Part shown: positions 47,312 through 56,705 of the stretch, piece by piece
Layout: every line of letters starts with the position of its first letter
Position numbering within the stretch: the stretch's first letter is position 1
Assembly (NCBI GenBank): GCA_023145835.1
Contig: JAGLDH010000066.1
Span: 32,894-96,893, forward strand
DNA: 64,000 bases
Source of the DNA: Methylococcales bacterium
Lineage (GTDB): Bacteria; Pseudomonadota; Gammaproteobacteria; Methylococcales; Methylomonadaceae
Reading direction: 5' to 3'
Made by a program: the position numbers and the translations under genes
Notes under the pieces: generated by a model
What the model was told of the DNA's origin: nothing
Seen by the model: only the letters and a program-made list of their open reading frames with translations
Databases searched by the model: none

Positions 47312-49117
47312 ATGAGTGATCATTTTAATGATCCAGAAGCTTCGGAATTAAAAAAAATCAAAGATTATAAGCAGAGTGAGCCTTTGTTTGATTCAGATAG
47401 TCAATTCGAAAGTTTGACGAGTGCAAAAATCATGATGATTGATGATGAGCCCATCAATACTGAAATGGTAAAAATATTTCTAGAAGAAGTGGGCTACAAA
47501 AATTTTATTACCACTCATGATTCAGTCAAAGCCTTCGAGCTGTTAGATGCCAAGAAACCCGATGTTGTTTTGCTTGACCTGAAAATGCCTAAAGTGAGTG
47601 GGTTTGATATTCTTAAGCGTATTCGTGCTGTCGAAGAAACTAAATACACCCCAGTTATTATTTTAACATCTTCAACTGATGCAGAAACAAAGTTAAAAGC
47701 ACTTCGTTTGGGCGCTAATGACTTTTTGGGTAAGCCTGTAGATTCTAGTGAATTAATACTCCGAATTAGAAATACACTTGCAGCAAAGGTGTATCAAGAT
47801 AAGCTAGCACACTTTGATGTGTTAACTGACTTACCAAACCGACAAACTTTTACAAGGCACTTGGAATGGGCATTACACAAATCAATACAGGAAAAAATTT
47901 CGGGTTCAATTCTAAAGCTTGATATAGATCGATTTAAAGAAATTAACGATACTTTAGGGCCTGATGTTGGGGATGTCCTGTTACAAATGATTTCGCAACG
48001 GCTAAAAGAATGCCTTCGTTATAGTGATACTATTGGTAAGTTTGGACAGGATTTGTCCCAAACAGGATTAAGCCGAATTGGGGGAAATGAATTTGCCGTG
48101 TTACTGCCTAATATTAAACATCTTGATGATATTTTTCCCATAGTCAAAAGGATTGTAAAAATAATAGAGCCGGCATGCCACCCGAAGCTGTATGAACTGT
48201 ACGTTACCATTAGTATTGGTATAGCCGTTTTTCCTCGAGATGGTCATGAACTAAATACGATACTTAAGCATGCTGATATTGCTTTAACGCATGCTAAGCA
48301 ACAAGGTGGTAATGGTTTTCAATTTTATGCTGATGGATTGAATACTAAATCTATAAGTCAGTTAAAAATGGCTAATGAGTTAAGGAAAGCTGCCGGTCGA
48401 GATGAACTGGAAATGTTTTACCAACCTAAATTGAATGTTCAAACGGGACAAATTATAGGTGCAGAGGCTCTCATGCGATGGAATCATCCTAAGAATGGAT
48501 TAGTTTCGCCGTCAGTTTTTATTCCATTAGCTGAAGAAATTAATCTTTTACCCGTAATAGATGAATGGGCTTTTCAATCAGCCTGTGGACAGCAAAAAGC
48601 ATGGAAAGCAGTGGGTAAAAATATTGTTCCTGTTTCAATTAATATTACAAGTCAAAGTTTTCGACAAGGACGAGTAATTGGAACCGTTAGAGATGCGCTT
48701 GAGAAAACAAAGTTAGATCCCAAATATATCAAATTGGAGCTAACAGAAAATGCAATAATGGAAAATGCTAAAGAGAATATAGAAGTATTAAATCGGTTGA
48801 AGGAAATGGGAATAAAACTTTCAATTGATGACTTTGGAACAGGATATTCATCATTAAGTTATCTAAATAGTTTTCCTGTCGATGAATTAAAAATTGATCA
48901 ATCGTTCATTGCTGGCATTCTTACAAAACCAAGCAATTTGGTTATCGTTAAAGCGGTTTTGGCAATGGCAAGTAGTCTTGGTTTACATGTTGTTGCAGAA
49001 GGTGTTGAAACAATTGAGCAATTAAATATTCTTCAAGAACTTAATTGTGCTGAATATCAAGGTTATTATTTTAGTAAACCAGTGCCAGCCAAAGAGTTTG
49101 TTGAATTATTATCTTGA
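47312..49117 (+). CDS. Response regulator with GGDEF and EAL domains (likely c-di-GMP phosphodiesterase)
   Basis: 601 residues. Receiver at about 38-160 (IMMIDDEPIN, LLDLKMPKVSG, GKPVD). GGDEF domain at about 172-345: it keeps LTDLPNRQTF and LDIDRFKEINDTLG but has RIGGNEF in place of GGDEF and a short insertion before it. EAL domain at about 350-600 with AEALMRWNHP, the SIDDFGTGYSSLSYL loop and VVAEGVE, all intact. The Asn in the GGDEF loop makes cyclase activity doubtful. The protein probably degrades c-di-GMP under control of the upstream phosphorelay kinase. The gap to that gene is 147 bases, so a separate promoter is possible. Confidence 0.9.
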   Translation: MSDHFNDPEASELKKIKDYKQSEPLFDSDSQFESLTSAKIMMIDDEPINTEMVKIFLEEVGYKNFITTHDSVKAFELLDAKKPDVVLLDLKMPKVSGFDILKRIRAVEETKYTPVIILTSSTDAETKLKALRLGANDFLGKPVDSSELILRIRNTLAAKVYQDKLAHFDVLTDLPNRQTFTRHLEWALHKSIQEKISGSILKLDIDRFKEINDTLGPDVGDVLLQMISQRLKECLRYSDTIGKFGQDLSQTGLSRIGGNEFAVLLPNIKHLDDIFPIVKRIVKIIEPACHPKLYELYVTISIGIAVFPRDGHELNTILKHADIALTHAKQQGGNGFQFYADGLNTKSISQLKMANELRKAAGRDELEMFYQPKLNVQTGQIIGAEALMRWNHPKNGLVSPSVFIPLAEEINLLPVIDEWAFQSACGQQKAWKAVGKNIVPVSINITSQSFRQGRVIGTVRDALEKTKLDPKYIKLELTENAIMENAKENIEVLNRLKEMGIKLSIDDFGTGYSSLSYLNSFPVDELKIDQSFIAGILTKPSNLVIVKAVLAMASSLGLHVVAEGVETIEQLNILQELNCAEYQGYYFSKPVPAKEFVELLS

Positions 49118-49296
49118 AAGCCTAGTATTACTTCTCTTCTTTATCTAAGTGGCTCCATTTAGTTCTAATCTATTTTTTATTTCCTTTGTTAAAGAAATAA
49201 AGTTATTAATTCTATAGTAAGATTATGACTTTAGCTTTTTCTGAATCAAATTTTCTAGATAGAAACGACTACACGTTCTTTAATTTTAAAAAAATT

Positions 49297-49324
49297 TTGC
49301 AATTCAATGAAATGAAATTATAAT
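49297..49324 (+). promoter_or_regulatory. Sigma-70-type promoter of the rpsF operon
   Basis: TTGCAA (49297-49302), a 16-bp spacer and a perfect TATAAT (49319-49324). Transcription should begin near 49331, leaving a leader of about 78 bases. The rest of 49118-49296 shows nothing recognisable. Confidence 0.65.
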
Positions 49325-49330
49325 GGGGAG

Positions 49331-49408
49331 TTCAATGGAGTTTTAAACTCTATCCTTGCTTTACCGCTTTGATTGGCAAAGTGGGAGGCTTAACCGAAAG
49401 GAGAAAAG
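49331..49408 (+). promoter_or_regulatory. rpsF leader, candidate S6:S18 autoregulatory structure
   Basis: The leader can form GAGTT-TTA-AACTC and then a hairpin CTTTG-ATTGG-CAAAG preceded by ACCG. Bacterial rpsF leaders often carry an S6:S18 binding hairpin with a CCG bulge that mimics 16S helix 22. The fit here is suggestive only. A clear AAAGGAG precedes the start codon. Confidence 0.35.
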
Positions 49409-49885
49409 ATGCGACATTATGAAATTATCTTTTTAGTACATCCTGACCAAAGTTCCCAGGTTCAAGGAATGATTGATCGTTATAAATCTACTATAGAAGA
49501 TGCTTCGGGTAAAATACATCGTTTAGAAGATTGGGGACGTAGGCACTTAGCCTATCCAATCAAAAAAATTCACAAAGCACATTATGTGTTGATGAATATT
49601 GAATGTGATCAACCAACTTTAGATGAGTTAGAGAGTGGGTTTCGCTTTAATGACGCGATTTTACGCAGTATGACATTAGCAAAAAAAGAAGCGATAACTG
49701 AAACTTCTTTAATTGCGTTAGAAAATGTAGAAGAGCAAAAGAAAGAAGCTGAAACAAAAAAGGTTGAAACTAAAGTTGAAGAAAAGCCAACTGAAGAAAA
49801 ACCAACTGAAGAAAAACCATCTGAAGAAAAGACTGCTGAAGTTGATGAGAAAAAATCATCTGAAGAAGCAACAGATTCTAAATAA
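49409..49885 (+). CDS. rpsF: 30S ribosomal protein bS6
   Basis: 158 residues. The first 95 match bS6 ([20 protein letters not shown], the [10 protein letters not shown] motif and [11 protein letters not shown]). A long acidic/lysine tail follows, with PTEEK- and PSEEK-type repeats, about 25 residues longer than E. coli S6, which itself carries a RimK-added glutamate tail. S6 binds S18 on the small-subunit platform. First gene of rpsF-rpsR-DUF2232-rplI. Confidence 0.97.
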   Translation: MRHYEIIFLVHPDQSSQVQGMIDRYKSTIEDASGKIHRLEDWGRRHLAYPIKKIHKAHYVLMNIECDQPTLDELESGFRFNDAILRSMTLAKKEAITETSLIALENVEEQKKEAETKKVETKVEEKPTEEKPTEEKPSEEKTAEVDEKKSSEEATDSK

Positions 49886-49913
49886 CGGTAGATAAGGATT
49901 TAAGAGGATTATC

Positions 49914-50141
49914 ATGGCAAATAACATGAAACGAAATAAAAAAGGTCAGTTTGGAGCTGAAGGTGCTCCTGAAATTGATTATAAAAACTTAGATTTGTTA
50001 AGTGAATATATTACAGAAACAGGTAAAATTGTTCCTAGTCGTATTACTTATACACCTGCGAAGTACCAAAGACAATTGTCTACAGCAATAAAACAAGCAA
50101 GATATGTTGCTTTATTGCCTTTTTGCGACGCACATAAATAA
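49914..50141 (+). CDS. rpsR: 30S ribosomal protein bS18
   Basis: 75 residues. The conserved part is [40 protein letters not shown] and [14 protein letters not shown] precedes the ATG. Spacing and order (after rpsF) are canonical. It forms the S6:S18 heterodimer. Confidence 0.97.
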   Translation: MANNMKRNKKGQFGAEGAPEIDYKNLDLLSEYITETGKIVPSRITYTPAKYQRQLSTAIKQARYVALLPFCDAHK

Positions 50142-50162
50142 GTTTTTTGGGGTAAGGGTGAA

Positions 50163-51080
50163 GTGAAATTTTTAGCAGCTTATATAATGCAGGGAAGGAT
50201 GCAAGCCATTTTGGTCGCATCCCCCTTAGCATTGCTATCTTTATTTTTCCCGCCCGTAAGTATTGTAAGTTCAGCTTCAGTAGCACTAGTTACTTTAAGA
50301 CGTGGAGGAAATGAAGGGTTCTATGTTCTTATTAGCTCTTGTCTTTCTGCGGCAATATTAGGTTTTTTTCTTTTTGGTAATTTTCAATTTGCCTTGCTTT
50401 ATGGTTTGGTTTTATGGCTACCCATTTGGCTAATATCAATTGTATTAAGAGAAGGGAAGCATCTGTCAGTAGCAGTAAATATCGCAGTATTACTTGGCGC
50501 TGTTGGTGTAATAGGGTTTTATCTTTATGTCGATGATCCTGCTACATTATGGCATTCAATTTTAGGACAAATGGTTCAACCTATAATTGAAGCGGGTAAC
50601 TCCGAAATACCAATGGATAAAGTTAAACAATCTATCCAATTGTTTTCTCACTTTATGACAGGTGGGATTGCTGCCGGAAGTGTTTACGGATTGTTATTTG
50701 GTCTTTTTTTAGCGAGATGGTGGCAATCTACACTTTATAATCCAGGTGGGTTTAAAGAGGAATATTTAGCACTTAGGGTTCACCCAATAGTGGCTTCTGT
50801 TAGTATTTTTGTTTTAGCAATAGGTTTTATAATTACGGGTACTATTTCTGAAGTATGTTTTAATGTGGCCATTCTTTTTATTGTGTTATATACCTTTGTT
50901 GGTACTGCAATATTACATACTGCTTTTTCAATCATGAAAACAAAGCGGTTTATGGTTCCATTTCTGTATATAACATTAGTGTTAGTTCCTCATGTGATTG
51001 CTATTGTAGTTATTTTGGGGCTGGTAGATACTTGGTTGGACTTACGAAGTAAAATTTTAAATAAATCGGGAACTAAATAG
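50163..51080 (+). CDS. DUF2232 (YybS-like) integral membrane protein
   Basis: 305 residues from a GTG preceded by AAGGGTG. About eight hydrophobic helices (ILVASPLALLSLFFPPVSIV, then VLISSCLSAAILGFFLFG, GGIAAGSVYGLLFGLFLARW, MVPFLYITLVLVPHVIAIVV). Genes of this type commonly sit between rpsR and rplI in gammaproteobacteria. The function is unknown; a transport or assembly role at the membrane is speculation. Cotranscribed with the ribosomal genes. Confidence 0.8.
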   Translation: MKFLAAYIMQGRMQAILVASPLALLSLFFPPVSIVSSASVALVTLRRGGNEGFYVLISSCLSAAILGFFLFGNFQFALLYGLVLWLPIWLISIVLREGKHLSVAVNIAVLLGAVGVIGFYLYVDDPATLWHSILGQMVQPIIEAGNSEIPMDKVKQSIQLFSHFMTGGIAAGSVYGLLFGLFLARWWQSTLYNPGGFKEEYLALRVHPIVASVSIFVLAIGFIITGTISEVCFNVAILFIVLYTFVGTAILHTAFSIMKTKRFMVPFLYITLVLVPHVIAIVVILGLVDTWLDLRSKILNKSGTK

Positions 51081-51123
51081 TTCTTGTTGTTCGATGTAAA
51101 ATCGATGTAAGGGGTATTAAAAG

Positions 51124-51573
51124 ATGGAAGTAATTCTTCTTGAAAAAATAGCTAACTTAGGTGGTTTAGGTGATAAAGTTAGTATTAAAGCGGGTTATGC
51201 TAGAAATTATCTTGTACCACAAGGTAAGGCTGTTCCTGCTACGGCAGAAAAATTAAAAGAGTTTGAAGCGCGTCGTGCAGGATTAGAGAAAGTGGCTGCT
51301 GATAAATTAGCAGCAGCTCAAACTCGTGAAAATGCATTAAATAAAGTGGACATTGTTATCAGCCATAAAGCGGGTGATGAAGGCAAGTTATTCGGCTCTG
51401 TCGGTACACAAAATATTGCGGATGCAATGACTGCTGCTGGCGTTAAAATTGAAAAGCATGAAGTAAGAATGCCAGATGGTGTTATTCGCCACATTGGTAC
51501 TTATGAAATTGATATTTCGTTACATACAGATGTAACGGTTAAGAAATCAATTGAAATTTCTGCTGAAGCTTAA
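51124..51573 (+). CDS. rplI: 50S ribosomal protein bL9
   Basis: 149 residues, full length. MEVILLEKIANLGGLGDKVS with NYLVPQGKAVPAT is the N-terminal RNA-binding domain. The long connecting helix and the C-terminal domain (GDEGKLFGSVGTQNIADAM) follow. A GGGG ribosome site precedes the start. Last of the ribosomal genes in the operon. Confidence 0.97.
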   Translation: MEVILLEKIANLGGLGDKVSIKAGYARNYLVPQGKAVPATAEKLKEFEARRAGLEKVAADKLAAAQTRENALNKVDIVISHKAGDEGKLFGSVGTQNIADAMTAAGVKIEKHEVRMPDGVIRHIGTYEIDISLHTDVTVKKSIEISAEA

Positions 51574-51585
51574 TGAGTAGATAAA

Positions 51586-52530
51586 ATGATTATCGTAACC
51601 GGAGGTGCTGGTTTTATCGGTAGTAATATTGTGCTGGGATTAAATCAGCGCGGTTACGATGATATTTTAGTGGTTGATAATTTGACAAATGGAATTAAGT
51701 ATAAAAACTTGGTTGATTGTCAGATAACTGATTATTTAGATAAAAAGGATTTTTTAGAAAAATTACAGCAAGGTTTTTTTCGTCATAAAACGATAGAAGC
51801 CATTTTTCATCAAGGCGCTTGCTCTTCAACCACAGAGTGGGATGGGCGATACATGATGGAGAATAATTACGAATATACAAAAGTATTATTTCATTATTGC
51901 CAGGATCAGAAAATTCCATTGATTTATGCATCTAGTGCAGCTGTTTATGGCGCAGATGATCATTTCAAAGAAGAACTGCAATTTGAAAAACCACTCAATG
52001 TTTATGGCTATTCAAAATTTCAGTTTGATCAATATCTTCGGCAGTTTCAATCTAAATTAACAGCTCAAGTTGTTGGCTTACGATATTTTAATGTATACGG
52101 CCCACACGAAGAGCATAAAGGTAGCATGGCGAGTGTTGCTTATCATTTGAATAATCAATTGTTAGAATCCGATGTTATTCGGCTTTTTGAAGGTTGTGAT
52201 GGATATGGAAATGGCGAACAGCAACGTGATTTTGTTTATGTGGGTGATGTTGTAGATATTAATTTATGGTTTTTGGATAATCCTCAAGTATCAGGGATCT
52301 ACAATACAGGCACCGGTCGTAGTCAAACTTTTAATGATGTGGCAAATGCAGTATTGAATTACCATCAAAAAGGAAGTCTTGAGTACATACCATTTCCAGA
52401 GCATTTAAAAGGCTGCTATCAAAGTTATACTGAAGCTAATTTAGAGAAACTTAGAACTTCTGGCTGTGAACATCAATTCAAATCAGTAGAGGAAGGCGTA
52501 TGCCTTTATATGGAATGGTTAAATAAATAG
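51586..52530 (+). CDS. hldD: ADP-L-glycero-D-manno-heptose 6-epimerase
   Basis: 314 residues, SDR-type epimerase that makes the heptose precursor for the lipopolysaccharide inner core. Motifs: [20 protein letters not shown] (NADP-binding), [18 protein letters not shown] (family-specific), [13 protein letters not shown], the [12 protein letters not shown]yr-Lys pair, and [19 protein letters not shown]. Starts 12 bases after rplI and is followed at 22 bases by waaA, so the LPS genes may extend the ribosomal operon. Confidence 0.95.
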   Translation: MIIVTGGAGFIGSNIVLGLNQRGYDDILVVDNLTNGIKYKNLVDCQITDYLDKKDFLEKLQQGFFRHKTIEAIFHQGACSSTTEWDGRYMMENNYEYTKVLFHYCQDQKIPLIYASSAAVYGADDHFKEELQFEKPLNVYGYSKFQFDQYLRQFQSKLTAQVVGLRYFNVYGPHEEHKGSMASVAYHLNNQLLESDVIRLFEGCDGYGNGEQQRDFVYVGDVVDINLWFLDNPQVSGIYNTGTGRSQTFNDVANAVLNYHQKGSLEYIPFPEHLKGCYQSYTEANLEKLRTSGCEHQFKSVEEGVCLYMEWLNK

Positions 52531-52552
52531 AGAAAATTCTCGAATAGTCTTC

Positions 52553-53815
52553 ATGCGACATATCTATACTGTTCTATTTTATCTGATAACCCCTCTAATT
52601 CTATTACGTCTATTTTTGCGTGGTTTTAAAGCACCTGAATATCGAAAACGTTGGACAGAACGTTTTGCTTTGTATAATCAAAAATATTCAAGAAATGTTA
52701 TCTGGGTTCATGCTGTATCTGTTGGTGAATCTGTCGCAGTTTTTCCTCTTATTAAGCACTTACAAAAACAATACTCTTCTGATAACTTTCTTGTTACCAC
52801 AACAACACCCACAGGATCAGCACGAGTTCAAGCAGAATTATCAAATACTGTATCGCATGTTTATTTACCCTATGACTTACCGATTGTTATCAAAAGATTT
52901 TTGACCGTCTTTCATCCCAAAATTGTCATTGTAATGGAGAAAGAAATATGGCCTAATCTTTATGAGCAATGTTCTCAAAATCAAATTCCTCTTTTGATAA
53001 TTAATGCTCGGCTCTCTGCAAAATCAGCGAAGGGATATAAGAAAATCCCAGGATTAGTTAAGCCTGCATTGGCTTGTGTTACTCAGATTTCTACTCAAAC
53101 AGAAGAGGACAAAGAAAGGTTTATAGAGATTGGAGCTAAAGATAATACTATTGAGGCTATTGGTAATTTAAAATTTGATATTGAAATAGATAAAAAAATT
53201 ATCCAGCAGGCTCAGGATCTTAAGGCTCAGTTATTTTCTGGTCGATTTACTTGGATAATAGCAAGCACGCATAGCGATGAAGAAATTATTTTTTTTGATC
53301 TGTATCCTAAGTTAAAAAAACAAATACCTGAGCTTCTTTTATTGGTGGTGCCAAGACATCCAGAACGGTTTGAGGATGTAAAGAAACTTGCTGAAAAAAT
53401 GCATCTTAAAACATGTATGAGAAGTAGTCAGAAGGCTTGTACGCCAAATACAGATGTTTATATTGCTGACACTATGGGTGAACTGAAATTGTTATATGGT
53501 ACTGCTGATATAAGCTTTGTTGGTGGTAGTATGGTTCCTATTGGAGGGCATAATATTCTAGAACCTGCGGCGATGGATACTCCAGTGATTTTTGGACCTT
53601 ATATGACCAACTCTAAAGAAATTGCCAAAAATGTTGTGGATATTGGGGCTGCAATACAGTGTATGGATAGGTTAGAGATTATGGCAACAATAATACATTT
53701 ATATAACAATGCAGAAGATAGAAAAAAAATGACCACTATTATGTTTGATTTTTTAAAAGATAATCAAGGGGCAACTGAGAGAACTGCAAAATTAATCTCA
53801 ACATTATTATCATGA
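52553..53815 (+). CDS. waaA: Kdo transferase WaaA (KdtA)
   Basis: 420 residues. It adds Kdo to lipid IVA at the inner membrane. An N-terminal membrane anchor (VLFYLITPLILLRLFLRGF), WVHAVSVGESVAVFPL (acceptor-side motif), TTTTPTGSARVQ, EKEIWPNL and the donor-side DTMGELKLLYGTADISFVGG with GGHNILEPA identify the family. Together with hldD it shows that the organism builds a heptose/Kdo core. Confidence 0.95.
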   Translation: MRHIYTVLFYLITPLILLRLFLRGFKAPEYRKRWTERFALYNQKYSRNVIWVHAVSVGESVAVFPLIKHLQKQYSSDNFLVTTTTPTGSARVQAELSNTVSHVYLPYDLPIVIKRFLTVFHPKIVIVMEKEIWPNLYEQCSQNQIPLLIINARLSAKSAKGYKKIPGLVKPALACVTQISTQTEEDKERFIEIGAKDNTIEAIGNLKFDIEIDKKIIQQAQDLKAQLFSGRFTWIIASTHSDEEIIFFDLYPKLKKQIPELLLLVVPRHPERFEDVKKLAEKMHLKTCMRSSQKACTPNTDVYIADTMGELKLLYGTADISFVGGSMVPIGGHNILEPAAMDTPVIFGPYMTNSKEIAKNVVDIGAAIQCMDRLEIMATIIHLYNNAEDRKKMTTIMFDFLKDNQGATERTAKLISTLLS

Positions 53816-53962
53816 TAGTTAGGTATTAAACAATCTCAGCTTTAATAGTGAAGGAAAGAAAAATATTTTTTTGTAGATTTAACTGAAATTATCAAGAATT
53901 AATTTCATTTTTTCTATAAAATCATCAGTCAATCATTAATACTTTGAATTTATCAGGTTTCT

Positions 53963-54931
53963 ATGGATCTAAAATTTCTAGACTTTGAACAACCTATCGC
54001 TGAGTTAGAGGCGAAAATTGAGGAACTTCGTAAGGTGGAGTTTGATAATGAAATTAATATTTCAGATACCCTTAAACAATTAGAAGAAAAAAGTGAACGT
54101 CTAACAGAGTCAATTTTTGCTAATTTATCAGACTGGCAAATCTCTCAACTGTCAAGACATCCTGAGCGTCCTTACACCTTAGATTATATAAAATATATGT
54201 TTACTGATTTCCATGAATTACATGGAGATAGAACATATGCTGATGACCCAGCTATCGTATGTGGTCTTGCAAAGTTAGAAGGGCAGCCAATCATGATTAT
54301 TGGCCACCAAAAAGGACGAGATACTAAAGAAAAGGTGCGCCGTAACTTTGGTATGCCTCGGCCAGAAGGCTATCGTAAAGCTTTGCGAATAATGAAAATG
54401 GCCGAACGGTTTAGGTTACCCATTATCTGTTTAATTGATACCCCTGGGGCTTACCCAGGAATTGGCGCTGAAGAGCGAGGGCAAAGTGAAGCGATTGCTA
54501 GAAATTTATTTGAAATGTCTAAGCTAAGAACACCTGTTATTTGTACGGTAATTGGTGAAGGGGGTTCTGGTGGAGCATTGGCTATAGGCGTAGGAGATAG
54601 ATTAGTTATGCTGGAATACAGTATCTATTCGGTCATCTCACCAGAGGGGTGTGCCTCTATCTTATGGAAAAGTGCTGATAAATCAAAATTAGCCGCTGAA
54701 GCAATGGGGATTACTTCTGATAGAGTACGTGCCCAGGGCTTTTTAGATGAAGTCGTTCGAGAGCCTGTTGGTGGTGGACATAGAGATCATCATAAAATAG
54801 CATTAAGCTTACGTAAAACCTTAATTAAGCTTTTAGACGAGGTTAAAAGAGAAGATGTAGATGACCTGCTGGATAAACGTTATTCTCGCATTATGAGTTT
54901 CGGCTCATTTATAGAAGAAGCTGTTAAATAA
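53963..54931 (+). CDS. accA: Acetyl-CoA carboxylase carboxyltransferase subunit alpha
   Basis: 322 residues. With AccD it transfers the carboxyl group from biotin to acetyl-CoA in fatty-acid synthesis. Visible are [20 protein letters not shown] at the start, [51 protein letters not shown] and [21 protein letters not shown] strong terminator follows. accA-tilS is a frequent gammaproteobacterial order. Confidence 0.97.
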   Translation: MDLKFLDFEQPIAELEAKIEELRKVEFDNEINISDTLKQLEEKSERLTESIFANLSDWQISQLSRHPERPYTLDYIKYMFTDFHELHGDRTYADDPAIVCGLAKLEGQPIMIIGHQKGRDTKEKVRRNFGMPRPEGYRKALRIMKMAERFRLPIICLIDTPGAYPGIGAEERGQSEAIARNLFEMSKLRTPVICTVIGEGGSGGALAIGVGDRLVMLEYSIYSVISPEGCASILWKSADKSKLAAEAMGITSDRVRAQGFLDEVVREPVGGGHRDHHKIALSLRKTLIKLLDEVKREDVDDLLDKRYSRIMSFGSFIEEAVK

Positions 54932-54957
54932 ATTCTTTTGATTTCATCGCTTATTTT

Positions 54958-54985
54958 AAAGGCCGACTTATGTCGGTCTTTTTCG
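54958..54985 (+). terminator. Intrinsic terminator after accA
   Basis: AAGGCCGAC-TTAT-GTCGGTCTT followed by TTTT. A nine-base stem with one mismatch and a clear U-tract, 27 bases after the stop codon. Confidence 0.8.
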
Positions 54986-55088
54986 TTTAGAAAAGGCATA
55001 AAATAAGTTTGTTGGTTAACACAAGATATCTTCAAAAATGGTTTTTAATAACCTTACAAATGATTGAATTAACTTTTTACAAGTCCTT

Positions 55089-56426
55089 ATGTTGATGCAA
55101 GAATCTATTCTTTCTGTCCTTCCTCCAGAAACTGAAAATATTTTTGTTGCCTACAGTGGAGGTGTTGATTCTCATGTACTCCTCCATTTAATTTCTACGA
55201 TAGCTAAGCTAAAACCAAAAGTTACAGCAGTTTATGTTAATCATGGATTGCAGAAAGAGGCTATTCAGTGGTTATCACACTGCAAAGTTGTTGCTTTAAC
55301 ATTAGGAATGAAATTTAGGGGTATCAGCGTTGATGCACAAAAAACAATAGGGAAGAGCCCTGAAGAAGCTGCAAGAGATGCGCGTTATTCTGCTTTAAAA
55401 GCAATATTGAATAAGAATGACGTACTCTTGTTAGCTCAGCACCAGGAAGACCAGATGGAAACAGTTTTGTTACAACTCTTTCGAGGAGCTGGTGTTCGAG
55501 GTCTTTCTGGTATGCCTTTATCTATAGTTTTTGGTAAAGGGTTAATGTTGCGACCTTTTTTGGATGTTTCAAAGCAGAATATTACTGATTATGCAAAAGA
55601 TAATAGTTTGCAGTGGGTTGAAGACCCAAGTAACCTGTGTGATGATTTTGACCGAAATTATTTACGAAACCAAATTATCCCTAAGTTAAAGCAGCGATGG
55701 TCAGCAATAGATAAAACAATTGCACGGTCTGCCCGTCACTGTGCAAATAGCGATCAAATAATTCAAGGGTTATCAAAACAACTGCTGAATGATGTTGTTG
55801 ATGAAACAGACCAAGCACTGAACATTGACCCATTGCTTGCGTTAGACGATGAAGAACAATATCTAGTCATTAGACAATGGTTCGGTATCATGAAATTACG
55901 AATGCCATCAGAAAAAAAAGTAGAGAATATTATTAATGAAGTGATTATGGCTAAAGCAAGTGCAAACCCAAGAATACAAGAGCAGGGTTGTTTTATTAAA
56001 CGATATAGAGGAAAGATATATTGTTTAAGGCAGGAAAAAAATGGTCAAGTGATGCTGGATATGACCTGGCCTACAGGGCAAAAGAAGATGGAATTTAGGC
56101 GAGGGGAGAGTTTAATTATGATTGAATCTCCTGAAGGGATTCCTAAAACATTATGGAATAACTCAAAGGTAAGTATAAAGTTCAGAAAAGGATCTGAAAA
56201 GATTAAGCTCCCTAATAGAATAGGGTCTCATTCTCTTAAAAAATTATATCAAGAAAAAGCTATTCCTCCGTGGGAGAGAAATTATATCCCTTTGGTTTAT
56301 ATAAATGACCGGTTGGCTGCTATAGCTGATTTATGGGTTAGTACTGACTTTTATAGTAAGGATATGGAAGATTGTTATCGGCTTAAAGTCATTAAAAATC
56401 AGGAGACTTTAGATGATTATGTGTAA
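55089..56426 (+). CDS. tilS: tRNA(Ile)-lysidine synthase
   Basis: 445 residues. It puts lysine on C34 of the AUA-reading isoleucine tRNA. The ATP PP-loop is YSGGVDSHVLLHL. Others: GKSPEEAARDARYSALK, LAQHQEDQMETVLLQLFRGA, GLSGMP, RPFLDV and EDPSNLCDDFDRNYLRNQII. The C-terminal domain ends with LKKLYQEKAIPPWERNYIPL and AAIADLWV. Met1 or Met3 (55095) could be the start. Transcribed separately from accA, given the terminator between them. Confidence 0.95.
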   Translation: MLMQESILSVLPPETENIFVAYSGGVDSHVLLHLISTIAKLKPKVTAVYVNHGLQKEAIQWLSHCKVVALTLGMKFRGISVDAQKTIGKSPEEAARDARYSALKAILNKNDVLLLAQHQEDQMETVLLQLFRGAGVRGLSGMPLSIVFGKGLMLRPFLDVSKQNITDYAKDNSLQWVEDPSNLCDDFDRNYLRNQIIPKLKQRWSAIDKTIARSARHCANSDQIIQGLSKQLLNDVVDETDQALNIDPLLALDDEEQYLVIRQWFGIMKLRMPSEKKVENIINEVIMAKASANPRIQEQGCFIKRYRGKIYCLRQEKNGQVMLDMTWPTGQKKMEFRRGESLIMIESPEGIPKTLWNNSKVSIKFRKGSEKIKLPNRIGSHSLKKLYQEKAIPPWERNYIPLVYINDRLAAIADLWVSTDFYSKDMEDCYRLKVIKNQETLDDYV

Positions 56427-56503
56427 CAACCATTTTAAATATAATATTTCAATCCGCTTTCAAATTCGATCATAAACCTGATTAAAGCCGTTTTTCCATT
56501 CCT

Positions 56504-56524
56504 AATGGACATGTCCATTTTTTT
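56504..56524 (+). terminator. Probable terminator of tilS
   Basis: AATGGA-CATG-TCCATT followed by a run of T, 78 bases after the stop. The stem is short but fully paired. Confidence 0.55.
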
Positions 56525-56646
56525 GATGTCTGTTGCATAGCGAAATAAACCAACTGCTCCCATCCCAGCCTATTCATGCTTCTCAAAATAAATTACATTT
56601 TCTATTCTTTCGCATTTAATATGTAATAATTATTTGGTCGCTTTGT

Positions 56647-56670
56647 GGTAGAGAACAAGTATTCTCTACC
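56647..56670. other. Perfect 9-bp hairpin between convergent genes
   Basis: GGTAGAGAA-CAAGTA-TTCTCTACC lies 36 bases beyond the end of the leftward gene 56706-58598. It has no T-run on the minus strand, so its role as terminator is uncertain. The remaining bases of 56427-56705 hold no gene. Confidence 0.45.
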
Positions 56671-56705
56671 AACTTTAGAGTGTACGAACTTATTTTACAA
56701 ATAAA

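Noticed and set aside
56647..56670. Perfect hairpin as terminator of the leftward propeller gene
   Set aside because: No T-run follows on the minus strand, so it is listed only as a hairpin.
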